Below are positions 1 through 10,368 of a stretch of DNA of 64,000 nt, piece by piece (position 1 is the stretch's first letter; the number at the start of each line of letters is the position of its first letter). A program made the translations under genes and the position numbers. Location: NCBI GenBank assembly GCA_963682025.1, contig OY821518.1, positions 14,824,422 through 14,888,421 on the forward strand, in the 5' to 3' direction. The notes under the pieces are model-generated. The model saw only the letters and a program-made list of their open reading frames with translations, made no database searches and was not told the origin of the DNA. Origin of the DNA: Cordilura impudica. Taxonomy: Eukaryota; Arthropoda; Insecta; Diptera; Scathophagidae.

Positions 1-157
1 TGCAATTTGACTACAAGGTTTCCATGGACACATAGATAGACGGACGGACGGACATCACTAAATCGACTCAGATAGTGATTCTGAGTCGATCGGTCAAATA
101 TTTTTCATAGTTACAAACATCAGCACGAAGTCATTATACCATAACCACATAGTGGTA
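1..157 (+). mobile_element. Family A element, 3' part, split by a Helitron
   Basis: Carries the family A features in order: the GACGGACGGAC microsatellite, the inner palindrome around GATAGTGATTCTGAGTCGAT, and the end hairpin CCACATAGTGG. The copy stops at GTGGTA (157) and resumes at 525 with TAGGGTGTAAAA, so the Helitron between them interrupts it. The left part lies outside the window. Confidence 0.8.
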
Positions 158-524
158 TCTATAATATTAATAGGCTAGGTGATATCTTGTGATCGATGTT
201 TTGTTCTACCGTTTAATCCCGATTTTGACAAAATGTATATTTTTTTAAAGGTATTTCTTTTTACCTGTTCACCAGACTTACAGATTTTAAAATTTTTGCC
301 TTTGTTTTGAGTAAATTGCATTTTAAGTTGCTAATAACATATACATAAAATAATGCAATGTTATGTATGTGTTAATTAAATTTGTTAATATGTTTGTTAA
401 TAAGTTTGTTTTCTTCATTCAGAATAATAATAAACCAAAAAAGTGTTGGTTTGTGAATCAGCTAAGTAGAAAAATAAAGTTGCCTAGAAATTGCACTCGA
501 ATTTCGAGCGCTGGAATCTGCTAG
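158..524 (+). mobile_element. Non-autonomous Helitron (family B), complete
   Basis: It begins TCTATAATATTAATAGGC and ends with a hairpin of the GCACTCGAATTTCGAGYGC type, about ten bases, then CTAG followed by host T. The 5'-TC, the 3' hairpin with CTRR end, and insertion between A and T without target duplication are the known Helitron hallmarks. There is no Rep/helicase ORF, so mobility must come from elsewhere. Removing 158-524 restores the family A end GTGGTA|TAGGGT exactly. Confidence 0.88.
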
Positions 525-536
525 TAGGGTGTAAAA

Positions 537-1140
537 ACTCACTGAATTTTTTAATTTGTTGGAGGTGTCTTCATAATTTAGGTTATATCTTGGCACAATG
601 ATACCTGATTTACCCCATTTTCAATATAGGCCTGCTCGATATAGTACCAAACAATTTTAGCCTAGTATTACCTATGAAAACGGTTTATTTTGTGAATGAG
701 CGTGATTTCAACTGACAGACGGACGGACAGACGGACATCGCTATATCGATATATGGGGTCATCTCCACACATTAATAATGTTATTGAAAAAATAGAAAAG
801 TTCTTTTTTGCTATTTTTTAAACGCATTTAAATTTACTTGTCGCCTTATCCGATTAATCGGCGCTGTTGATCAGTTTATTAGTAGGACGAAAATCAAAGT
901 TTTTAAGAAGTTCGATTGAAAGTTCGTTTTTTAATTGATATATAAATTACATTCCGAAATGAAACTTAATTCATACTTTTTTGTGAGGTTTTTTCTCCAA
1001 ATATATAACAATTCAAATATATTTTATAAAATTCATATAAATGTTACATACGGAATGGCAAAATAACTAAATTATTGTACCTAAATACATTTGCAGAAAT
1101 AATAATTAACAAACATTCCAACTCACCGATACGTGAGTTT
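537..1140. other. Intergenic; small GACA-microsatellite fragment
   Basis: No gene seen. Around 713-760 are GACAGACGGACGGACAGACG and ACATCGCTATATCG, which resemble the microsatellite core of family A but without its hairpins. This may be an old relative. The rest is unclassified AT-rich DNA. Confidence 0.5.
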
Positions 1141-1689
1141 GCAAGTTAATTTTATAAATTTGAGCAACGGAGGAAAGCAACCAGTAATAAATTATTTTTA
1201 CTCAAATGAAAAAAACACCTTATACATAAGTATATCTAAAAGTTATTTTAAAACCGACCGTTAAAGTATTTGTAACAGATTTTCTCAATACATTCGCACA
1301 TCTTAATTAAATTGCAAAAAGAAAAGAAAATATTTTTAAAATAAATAAAAGTAATAAAAATAAAATAAATATTTGTTTAAGATAATCATTGAGTTTTAAA
1401 GCGGATATTATCTTATTTTAAAAATGAGTGAGAAATATTCGCTAAATTATGACTAATTAAATTTATTACTCGTACTACATAAAACAACTTGAAATCCCAC
1501 TCATCTGACACAGCTGCTTGCAGTCTCACAACAGTGAAAACACGCCGGAAATTTTAAATCTGCTTATATAGAGTAAAGTTACTGGTCTGTTAAAAACATT
1601 TTTTATCATTCAATCGAGATAAACATTTCAACTTCTATATATTCAGCTTCAAACGTGTGAATTGGTATCGTTTTTATAATTTGTAAAAA
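1141..1689 (+). promoter_or_regulatory. Upstream region of the Kazal-like gene, shared with its pseudogene
   Basis: A TATATAGAG TATA-like box lies at about 1565, roughly 125 bases before the ATG, which leaves room for a short 5' UTR. Three stretches (near 1141-1180, 1405-1450 and 1500-1620) recur in the same order at 15508-15770 upstream of the decayed paralogue, for example GCAAGTTARTTTTATAAATT and ATTTTAAAAATGAGTGA. That the TATA box is used is inference; the shared blocks are seen directly. Confidence 0.55.
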
Positions 1690-1926
1690 ATGAAATTTTT
1701 GCATATGCTCATATTTGTCATTCTGACATTTGGTGTATTTCTAAGTGTTGCCGAAGCTGGAATTATCGATAAACTTGGATTCAATAAGAATAAGGAAAAG
1801 ATTTGTGGTTCAAATGGCATCACCTATGTAAATCGTCACGAGTTTGAAAATTCTCAACGTTTTTATCAAAAACTAAAACGTAAATTAGATATGACTAGCG
1901 TTGGCGAATGTAAAAGACCTAAATAA
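1690..1926 (+). CDS. Small secreted Kazal-like protein with only two cysteines
   Basis: 78 residues. Residues 1-23 form a signal peptide (Lys, then a hydrophobic LIFVILTFGVFLSV core, ending AEA), giving a mature chain of about 55 residues. It holds CGSNGITYVN at 39-48 and a final Cys74, which match the C-G-S-(D/N)-G-x-T-Y-x-N core and last cysteine of Kazal domains. The usual cysteine after YxN is His50, and only Cys39 and Cys74 remain, so at most one disulphide is possible. Kazal proteins are mostly secreted serine protease inhibitors, and reduced-cysteine forms occur among fly secreted peptides. Inhibitory activity here is doubtful. The ATG at 1690 follows TTGTAAAAA and is the only start giving a signal peptide. 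Single exon. A broken paralogue lies at 15826-15950. The family call is moderate; secretion is fairly sure. Confidence 0.72.
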   Translation: MKFLHMLIFVILTFGVFLSVAEAGIIDKLGFNKNKEKICGSNGITYVNRHEFENSQRFYQKLKRKLDMTSVGECKRPK

Positions 1927-1992
1927 ATAATTATTAATGAAAGTTAAAAGCTCTATAATTAAAATTTGTTTGAATTTTAACTAATTGCCTTT

Positions 1993-1998
1993 AATAAA
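1993..1998 (+). terminator. Probable poly(A) signal of the Kazal-like gene
   Basis: AATAAA lies 67 bases after the stop codon and is followed by a T/G-rich stretch (TTGTATTTGTTGTATTT). Another AATAAA overlaps the stop at 1920-1927, but this one is better placed. Confidence 0.55.
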
Positions 1999-2410
1999 AA
2001 TTGTATTTGTTGTATTTAAAGTGTTGTTTGTTATTTTAATGTGAACATACTCGTTCATATACAATGAGAAATAAGTGAGAATTATATTCAGCTTCACAAT
2101 GTGTTACAAAAACATTTTGTAAAAAAAAAAAAAAATTTGTTTACTAAAAAACCAGTAACCAGTGACTGCACCGAATCTTTGATACAGTTTTTAATTTTTT
2201 GTGGGGTAATATTTTTTTGTTTAAGAAAAACTTATTTATAAAAATTTCGGTTCAAAAAAATTTTTTTTGATGTGTAAACATCTATACGCCCGGGGGTAAA
2301 TTTCAAACACATGTAACATGTAAACGTAACGTGTTAGTCGTAAGACAAAATGTGATTGTATTGGTGCAAAAATTATGATATTATGATAACCTGTTTGAAA
2401 ATTAAAAATG

Positions 2411-2728
2411 AAAAATAAAAAATGAAAAAAAAAAAAAAAAAACAAAAAATAAAAAATGAAAAATAAAAAATGAAAAATGAAAAATGAAAAATAAAAAATG
2501 AAAAATAAAAAATGAAAAATTAAAAATTAAAAATGAAAAATTAAAAATTAAAAATGAAAAATAAATAATGAAAAATTTAAAATGAAAAATTAAAAATGAA
2601 AAATGAAAAACATGGAAAATAAAAAATGAAAAATGAAAAACTAAAAATTAAAAATGAATGATGAAAAATAAAATATGAAAAATAAAAAAATGAAAAATAA
2701 AAAATGAAAAATAAAAAATGAAAAATGA
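2411..2728. repeat. AAAAATN heptamer microsatellite
   Basis: Period-7 A-rich array with N being G, A or T and occasional slips, lying just inside the left C module. It resumes between the nested A copies at about 3526-3788, 4601-4848 and 5654-5894. Confidence 0.85.
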
Positions 2729-3525
2729 ACAACTAAGAAAATTATAGTCGGTCTATACCGACTATACGATATCCTATATTATGCGTTAAGAGACCCTATC
2801 TCTTAGATCCAACTAATTGGATATAGAAAATTAGCATAAACTAAATTTGATTATTATTTTTATTAATTTTTTTTGCTGCAGATTTAAAAAAGTTCATAGC
2901 GGATGCTATATTTATATGGGGATTAGGTCGAAAAATGGACCGATCATAACCATATTTGGTAAAGTAACTTATATTTTCAAAAAATATACACAAACTAAGT
3001 TTGAGAAAAATCTGTGCAATAATTTTTTTTTTTTGATAGATTTAAGTAAAGGTCGGGAATCAGCTCTATATGGGGCCTATGAATAAGAATTGTCCTATAA
3101 GGATTAGTTTTGGACTACTGATTAATGAGTGTAATAAACACATACAAACCCAATTTGACTGAGATCTATATTATAATTTGGATCTTATGACAATTTATAT
3201 CGATTTCAGAGGGGTCATTTGTATGGGGATTAGGTCTGAACATGGACCGATTCTCACCATTTTCAATAGCGTTGATCCTATGCCGATAAAAGCTTATATA
3301 CCACATTTCACAATATATACATAGTTGCAACCTGTAATTTGATAACAAGATTTACATGGACACACAGACGGACGGACGGACGGACGGACATCGCTAAATC
3401 GACACAGAAAGTGATTCTGAGTCGATCGGTATAATAAAAGATGGGTCTAAGTCAAATATTTTTGGTAGTTACAAACAGCAGCACAAAGTCATTGTACCCA
3501 AACCACATAGTGGTATAGTGTATAA
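2729..3525 (+). mobile_element. Family A element, near full length
   Basis: Starts AACTAAGAAAATTATAG with hairpin GTCGGTCTATACCGAC, has (ACGG)n at about 3367-3388, and ends CCACATAGTGGTATAGTGTATA. It is more diverged than most copies. Short ORFs inside recur in the other copies with frameshifts and are not genes. Confidence 0.85.
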
Positions 3526-3788
3526 AAATAAAAAATGAAAAATGAAGAATGATTTAAAATGAAAAATAAAAAATAAAAAATGAAAAATGAAAAATGAAAA
3601 ACGAAAAATGAAAAATAAAAAATGAAAAATGAAAAATAAAAAATTAAAAAAAAATAAAAAGGAAAATTGAAAAATAAAAGATGAATAATAAAAAATTAAA
3701 ACAAAAAAATTAAAAACAAAAAATGAAAAATAAAAAATGTAACGTGAAATATAAGAAATGAAAAATGAAAAACTAAAATTAAAAATAA

Positions 3789-4600
3789 ACAAGTAAGAAA
3801 ATTATAGTCGGTCTAGACCGACTATACGATACCCTATACCATGCGTTTAGAAACCCTATCTCTTAGGCCCAACTAACTGGACATTGAAAATAAGCCAAAA
3901 ACCAAATTTGAGTGGGATTTTTATTAATTTTTTTGGCTGCAGATATGAAAAAGTTCATATCGGATGCTATATCTATATGGGGACTAGGTCCAAAAATGGA
4001 CCGATCCTGATCATGTTTGGTAAAGTCTCTTGTATTTTGCAAAAATATATACAAACAAAATTTGAGAAGAATCAGTGCAATATTTTTGTTTTTTAATATA
4101 TTTAAGTGAAAATCGGGAAGCAGCTCTATATGGGGCCAAAGGGATCATTTTTGGACTACTCATTAATGGATGTAATGAACGCATATAAACCCAATTTGAG
4201 TAAGATCTATATGACAATTTGGATCTTATGACAATTTATGTCGATTTCATAGGGGTAATTTGTATGGGGGCTAGGTCTGAACATGGAGCGATTCTCATCA
4301 ATTTCAATAGCGTTCAGTCCATGGCCGATAGAAGCTTATATACCAAATTTCATCAAAATTTATTCATAGTTGCGACCTGCAGTTTGATATAAGGTTTACA
4401 TGGACACACAGACGGACGGACGGACGGACGGACATTGTTAAATCAACACAGAAAGTGATTCTGATTCGATCGGTATAATTAAAGATGGGTCTAGGTCAAA
4501 TATTTTTGGTTGTTACAAACAGCAGCTCGAAGTCATTATACCCAAACCACATAGTGGTATAGGGTATAAAAAAAACCACATAGTGGTATAGGGTATAAAA
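3789..4600 (+). mobile_element. Family A element with duplicated terminal hairpin
   Basis: Starts CAAGTAAGAAAATTATAG with a perfect GTCGGTCTAGACCGAC hairpin. The terminal block ACCACATAGTGGTATAGG with GTATAAAA appears twice, ending near 4570 and again near 4600. The second block may be a slippage duplicate or the remnant of another copy. Confidence 0.83.
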
Positions 4601-4848
4601 ATGAAAAATAAAAAATTAAATATAAAAAATGAAAAATAAAAAATGAAAAATGAAAAATAAAAATTAAAAAAAAAAAAACAAAAAGGAAAATTGAAAAATA
4701 AAAAATAAGATATTAATAATAAAAAAATAAAACTAAAAAATTAAAAACAAAAAATGAAAAATAAAAAATGAAACTTGAAAAATAAGAAACGAAAAATGAA
4801 AAACTAAAATTAAAAATGAATAATAAAAAATAGAAAATGAAAAATAAA

Positions 4849-5653
4849 CAAGTAAGAAAATTATAGTCGGTCCAGACCGACTATACGATACCCTATACCA
4901 TGCGTTTAGAGTACCAATCTCTCAGGCCCAACTAACTGGATATAGAAAATAAGCATAAACCAAATTTGAGTGGGATTTTTATTAATTTTTTTGGCTGCAG
5001 ATATGAAAATGTTCATATCGGATGCTATATCTATATGAGGACTAGGCCCAAAAATTAACCGATCCAGAACATGTTTGGTAAGGTCTCTTGTGTTTTGCAA
5101 AAATATATATAAACAAAATTTGAGAAGAATCAGAGCAATATTTTTGTTTTTTTGATAGATATAAGTAAAGACCGGGAAGCAGCTCTATATGGGCCTATGA
5201 CTTAGAGTTGTCCCATAAGGATCATTTTTGGACTACTGACTAATGGATGTAATAAAAACATACAATCCCAATTTCACTAAGATTTATATGATAATTTGGA
5301 TCTTATGGCAATTTAAGTCGATTTCATAGGGGTCATTTGTAAGGGGGCTGGGTCTGAACATGGACCGATTCTCAACAATTTCAATAGCGTTCATCCTATG
5401 GCCGACAAAAGCTTATATACCAAATTTCATTAAAATATATTAATATTTGCGACCTGCAGTTTGATTACAAGCTTTACATGGACACACAGACGGGCGGCAA
5501 ACGGACGGATGGACGGACATCGTTAAATCGAATCAGATAGTGACTCTGATTCGATCGGTATAATTAAAGATGGGTCTATGTCAAATATTTTTGGTAGTTA
5601 CAAACAGCAGCACAAATTCATTATACCCAAACCACATAGTGGTATAGGGTATA
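4849..5653 (+). mobile_element. Family A element, full length
   Basis: Starts CAAGTAAGAAAATTATAG and ends GTGGTATAGGGTATA. The microsatellite near 5490 is partly broken (ACGGGCGGCAAACGGACGG). Flanked on both sides by the C heptamer array. Confidence 0.85.
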
Positions 5654-6199
5654 AAAATGAAAAATAAAAAATTAAATATAAAAAATGAAAAATAAAAAAT
5701 GAAAATTTAAAAATAAAAAATGAAAAATAAAAAATGAAAAACGAAAAATAAAAATTGGAAAATGAAAAATTAAGAAAAAAAATTAAAAATAAAAAATTAA
5801 AAATTAATATTAAAAATTATAAAATGAAAAATAAAAAATGAAAAATTAAAAATAAAAAATAAAAAATGAAAAATGAAAAACAAAAAATTAAAAATTAACC
5901 GGTAAAAATAATATGTAATAATAAATATTTTTATATTAACAGAGCCCCTGCAGTTGATTGCTATAAGTGATATGCTTTCTGTTTGATTTTAAGAAAGTAC
6001 TATAAAAAAAGTCTTTAATTTCTAGATGTTTACACATCTCCCCTGCGATCGGAATCACATGTTTTTTTTCTGATGAGATAAAAATATGGAGTTGAAAAAA
6101 TAATAAAAAAAATTATCCAATATATCGATTTATTATATCGTGACCACAAAGTGATGCACGAGGGTGGTGGTATAACAACCCCACCTGACAAAGAAGATA

Positions 6200-6860
6200 C
6201 AACAAATTTGAAAATATTTTACTTTATTTCTCACCATCAGCTTTTTTTTTTTTTTTTAGCTCGATACACTTTTCCCAACGTTATTCAATAGCTTCGATAC
6301 CCTGCTTATAGTAAGAACTGTCTAGCTTTTCATTTTTGGCACCTCTTCATTGTCAGCATATCTTTTAAAACCAAGTCATTGCTTCAAGTTTGTCAATAGA
6401 CGAATAAGGTGCGTAATGAAGCAATTCTAGTTTTAATTTATGGATTTTGGCCGTCGCAATTGTGGTTGAAACAACCCATTCTCTTTCAACAAAAACGGCA
6501 TTCTTGTTCCTTAATTGCATTATTTAAGCGCTGCTATAATTTAGCATAATACTCGCCATTGATAGGTTTTCCTTATTGAAGGCAATCAATAAAAATTATC
6601 CCACGCACAGCTGGAACTGTCTTTACCTTCTTTAGACACGCGATTCTCCCATTTCAATATACTGTTTTGATTGTTCCTTTGTGAAATAAAGGTTACGAAA
6701 GATGAAAAAAAATTCGGCTTTATTATGATCAAAAATCACCAAACACTCTATTGAAACATCTTTACGACACAGTTTTTGTTATATTCGGTCAATTGTGATG
6801 TACAATACTTTTCGAATTGCCCATCATTTCAACTAGTAAGCTAGCCGACGCACAGTGGCG
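6200..6860 (-). pseudogene. Mariner transposase pseudogene (fossil)
   Basis: Read on the minus strand through several frame changes, the peptides follow the mariner transposase order: a segment like NKxEFFxxF before the first catalytic Asp, then KEQSKQ, then IFID with GKPINGEYYAKL, then AKIHKLKLELL, then SYYKQGIEAIE and RWEKCIELK near the C-terminus (about 6270). In-frame stops (for example within the RWEKC segment), frameshifts and loss of the HQDNAPxHT site show it is dead. Family assignment rests on known mariner motifs. I could not fix the terminal repeats. It lies just outside the right end of the C element. Confidence 0.75.
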
Positions 6861-7392
6861 CCTGTAGAACAATTGAGGTTGCGAAAATCACAATTTCATG
6901 TGCTTCTAAAAAGTATTGAATATACTTACTTTACAGGAAATTGTCCAACGATTTCAAATATAGTACTCCTATAACAATCAGATTTTTGGTTCAGAAGATA
7001 TAGCCTTTTAAAGTTGACTGATTTTCAGTGTTCAAAAAACCACTTTCAGATACAGTATCTCGAAAACTAGGTAACGGATCGTCATTCTTTTTGATTTTAT
7101 TGATGGATCTATTTATTAAGAAAAGAGTAAGAAAATTCTACTGTTTGCTTAGTGTTTTTCCAGGTAAATCGATATTTATTAGCTATCCATTTTTTCAATA
7201 TTTCTCAACTTTGATGGAAAATGAAAGCATATATAAATTTCTATATTTCAAAATAAGGTTTTTGGTTAATCCTTTACCTATTGCAACAGTTTCCAACTGC
7301 CTACCCTTGCCCCATTTTTTGCTAGAGGTAAAATTTTGAAAAAAACATGGTTCCAGAATTGTGTTGCATGCATTATTGCGCAATATATGACA
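6861..7392. other. No gene seen
   Basis: AT-rich DNA with an open stretch at 7028-7339 whose predicted peptide resembles nothing I recognise. May include the decayed 5' part of the mariner fossil. No terminal repeats seen. Confidence 0.4.
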
Positions 7393-7769
7393 TCTATAAT
7401 ATTAATAGGCTAGACGATTTCTTGTGACCGATATTTTGTACTACCGTTTTATCCCTATTTTGACCAAATGTATATTATTTGAAAGGCATTTCTTTGTAGC
7501 CGTTTTGCAGATTTACAGACTTTAAATTTTTTTCCTTTATTTTGAGTAAATTGCATTTAAAGTTGCTACTAACACATACATAAAATTATACAATGCTATG
7601 TGTGTTTTATTAAATTTGTTAAAGTGTTTGTAATAAAAATGAGTTTGTTTTTAGTGTTGATTTGTGAACTGGCTATAATTGATTAGCATACTTTTAGGGT
7701 CTTTATTTAATGAAAAAAATAAAATTTCCTAGAATTTGCACTCGAATTTCGAGGGCTGGAATCTGCTAG
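7393..7769 (+). mobile_element. Non-autonomous Helitron (family B), complete
   Basis: Host A, then TCTATAATATTAATAGGC; it ends with hairpin CACTCGAATTTCGAGGG, ATCTGCTAG and host T. It belongs to the sub-type with an AAAATTTCCTAGAATTTGC segment before the hairpin. Confidence 0.85.
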
Positions 7770-8375
7770 TTTATAAAAAAGTACTCTAAAAACGCACCTG
7801 GTTTAATACGACTACATTGTACCCTGTAGGTACCTGTTAAAAAAAGGAAACTGTTTCAAATGCTCCGACATTTCATTCTCTAAAAAGCAATTTCTTAAAA
7901 ATTTAACAACCTTTTATAAAAATTAAATTTTTTGAAGCTAACCATACTTTACAATTATGGGTACAAGCTAACCTTTCACCCGTTAACCAATAATTGCTAA
8001 TCTTCCAGTACTATCACTTTCCTTTTTGTATTAAATATATTTTATTTCCAAGTATTTAATTTTTTTTAATAAAGTAATTTTAATTAGTATTGATAATCTG
8101 ATGACCTTTCTGTATGTTTTTACTTTTATTAACATTGCAAACAGATTCAAAGTAAACAAATATTATAAAAGAAATACCAGAAAACAAAACAAATGATTCA
8201 ACGCCACTATATATGAACAATTCCACGGCAAGTGATCTAAGTATTTTATAGCGAAACACGGTTTTTAAAAAAATAGAAAAAAAAACCTTTGGATTTATTA
8301 AATTTTATAAAAGAAAAAAAAAAATGGGTAATTGTATCGGTAAATTTTCGATAGCAAATAATAAACCGAAAGGGT
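7770..8375. other. No gene seen; AT-rich spacer
   Basis: I see no coding signal, inverted ends or clear repeat in this stretch. Confidence 0.4.
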
Positions 8376-8779
8376 TTTAGGTCCAACTAATTTGATATAG
8401 AAAAAAAGTAAAAATCAAATTTGAGTAACGCTTTTATTAATTTTTTTGGTATAAAAAATTTGATATCGGATGCTATATTTATATGGGGACTAGGTCGAAA
8501 AATGCACCAATCCGGACCATATTTGCAAAACCGTATGCAAACCAAATGTGACAAAAATCGGTGCAATATTTTTTTTTTTCTGATAGATTTAAATGAATCT
8601 CAGGAAGCAGATTTATATGGGGGCTATGACTAAGAATTTTCCTACAGGGTTTATAATCAAAGTTCATCAAAATACATAATATGTTCATATTTGCGACGCG
8701 TAGTTTGATTACAAAGTTTATATGGACACACAAACGGACAGACGGGCATCGGCAAATTGACTCAGAAAGTGATTCTAGT
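8376..8779 (+). mobile_element. Family A remnant, interrupted by the mariner insertion
   Basis: Matches the middle of family A (CCAACTAA, GATATCGGATGCTATAT, ACACAAACGGACAGACGG) but lacks both ends and has an internal deletion. It breaks off inside the conserved AAAGTGATTCT segment where the mariner-like element begins. The expected GAGTCGATCGGT does not resume after 10093, so the host was later deleted or the insertion came with a rearrangement. Confidence 0.7.
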
Positions 8780-8781
8780 TA

Positions 8782-10091
8782 TAACGGGTGATTTTTTTGA
8801 GGTTAGGATTTTCATGCATTAGTATTTGACAGATCACGTGGGATTTCAGACATGGTGTCAAAGAGAAAGATGCTCAGTATGCTTTGACATTTCATCATGA
8901 ATAGACTTACTAACGAGCAACGCTTGCAAATCATTGAATTTTATTACCAAAATCAGTGTTCGGTTCGAAATGTGTTTCGCGCTTTACGTCCGATTTATGG
9001 TCTACATAATCGACCAAGTGAGCAAACAATTAATGCGATTGTGACCAAGTTTCGCACTCAGTTTACTTTATTGGACATTAAACCAACCACACGAATGCGT
9101 ACAGTGCGTACAGAAGAGAATATTGCGTCTGTTTCTGAGAGTGTTGCTGAAGACCGTGAAATGTCGATTCGTCGCCGTTCGCAGCAATTGGGTTTGTGTT
9201 ATTCGACCACATGGAAGATTTTACGCAAAGATCTTGGTGTAAAACCGTATAAAATACAGCTCGTGCAAGAACTGAAGCCGAACGATCTGCCACAACGTCT
9301 AATTTTCAGTGAATGGGCCCTAGAAAAGTTGGCAGAAAATCCGCTTTTTTATCGACAAATTTTGTTCAGCGATGAGGCTCATTTCTGGTTGAATGGCTTC
9401 GTAAATAAGCAAAATTGCCGTATTTGGAGTGAAGAGCAACCAGAAGCCGTTCAAGAACTGCCCATGCATCCCGAAAAATGCACTGTTTGGTGTGGTTTGT
9501 ACGCTGGTGGAATCATTGGACCGTATTTTTTCAAAGATGCTGTTGGACGCAACGTTACGGTGAATGGCGATCGCTATCGTTCGATGCTAACAAACTTTTT
9601 GTTGCCAAAAATGGAAGAACTGAACTTGGTTGACATGTGGTTTCAACAAGATGGCGCTACATGCCACACAGCTCGCGATTCTATGGCCATTTTGAGGGAA
9701 AACTTCGGAGAACAATTCATCTCAAGAAATGGACCGGTAAGTTGGCCACCAAGATCATGCGATTTGACGCCTTTAGACTATTTTTTGTGGGGCTACGTCA
9801 AGTCTAAAGTCTACAGAAATAAGCCAGCAACTATTCCAGCTTTGGAAGACAACATTTCCGAAGAAATTCGGGCTATTCCGGCCGAAATGCTCGAAAAAGT
9901 TGCCCAAAATTGGACTTTCCGAATGGACCACGTAAGACGCAGCCGCGGTCAACATTTAAATGAAATTATCTTCAAAAAGTAAATGTCATGGACCAATCTA
10001 ACGTTTCAAATAAAGAACCGATGAGATTTTGCAAATTTTATGCGTTTTTTTTTAAAAAAAAGTTATCAAGCTCTTAAAAAATCACCCGTTA
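8782..10091 (+). mobile_element. Intact mariner-like (Tc1/mariner superfamily) transposon
   Basis: 1310 bp with matching ends: TAACGGGTGATTTTTT at 8782-8797 and its reverse complement at 10076-10091, each flanked by a TA (8780-8781 and 10092-10093). TA duplication is the superfamily hallmark. It encloses one uninterrupted transposase gene. Intact ends and ORF suggest recent or current competence, but activity cannot be judged from one copy. Confidence 0.93.
8897..9982 (+). CDS. Mariner-like transposase, D..D36D type
   Basis: 361 residues, complete. The N-terminal part (about 1-115) fits the paired helix-turn-helix region that binds the terminal repeats. The RNase-H-like catalytic core has Asp159 (FSDEAHFWL), Asp252 (WFQQDGATCHTA) and Asp289 (RSCDLTPLDYFLWGYVKSK), with 36 residues between the last two by my count. 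This is the DDD/E triad used for cut-and-paste transposition in the nucleus. Classical mariner has 34 residues, so this belongs to another lineage. Proteins of this look are common in insects. The ATG at 8897 sits 115 bases inside the left terminal repeat, a normal position, and the stop TAA is at 9980. Base composition is clearly richer in GC than the surroundings, in line with a recent arrival. Confidence 0.95.
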   Translation: MNRLTNEQRLQIIEFYYQNQCSVRNVFRALRPIYGLHNRPSEQTINAIVTKFRTQFTLLDIKPTTRMRTVRTEENIASVSESVAEDREMSIRRRSQQLGLCYSTTWKILRKDLGVKPYKIQLVQELKPNDLPQRLIFSEWALEKLAENPLFYRQILFSDEAHFWLNGFVNKQNCRIWSEEQPEAVQELPMHPEKCTVWCGLYAGGIIGPYFFKDAVGRNVTVNGDRYRSMLTNFLLPKMEELNLVDMWFQQDGATCHTARDSMAILRENFGEQFISRNGPVSWPPRSCDLTPLDYFLWGYVKSKVYRNKPATIPALEDNISEEIRAIPAEMLEKVAQNWTFRMDHVRRSRGQHLNEIIFKK

Positions 10092-10093
10092 TA

Positions 10094-10368
10094 AGACGAT
10101 GTTTTTGAAAATTTTTTTTTTGGAAATCCTGTATTTCTAAAACGATTTTTTGTTGCGAATATATTAAAAATAGTGTTTCTATGTCTTAAAAAAAAGTCGA
10201 AGTTATGATGTTAACTACAGCTGACATGATATCAAATTCTTCGGATCATTTGAAGTGGAATGGCTTATATTTATTTAGTTAATTAACGAGATTTCCGTTT
10301 CTACATTTTATTTTTTACAATCTATTTCAAATGAAAATCACAAAACAGCGTAAACAAGTAAAGGTACT
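10094..10368. other. No gene seen
   Basis: AT-rich flank of the mariner-like element without recognisable structure. Confidence 0.4.

Larger units (their letters stand above)
2269..6061 (+). mobile_element. Family C composite element with three nested family A copies
   Basis: The left module begins GATGTGTAAACATCTATACG and continues to ATGATAACCTGTTTGAAAA (about 2400). The right module begins near 5895 (TTAACCGGT), reads AGAGCCCCTGCAG, and ends TAGATGTTTACACATCTC at 6022-6039 plus CGATCGGAATCACATG. The two GATGTGTAAACATC motifs are inverted relative to each other. Between them lie AAAAATG/AAAAATA/AAAAATT heptamers broken by family A copies at 2729, 3789 and 4849. No ORF is supported. The same two modules recur in the same arrangement at four other sites. 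Confidence 0.75.

Noticed and set aside
3884..4217. Small ORFs of 60-90 codons that recur many times (FGCRYEKVHIGCYIYMG, DFTKHDQDRSIFGPSPHID and similar)
   Set aside because: They are translations of both strands of family A copies. They exist on opposite strands of the same DNA, shift frame between copies and show no protein-like conservation.
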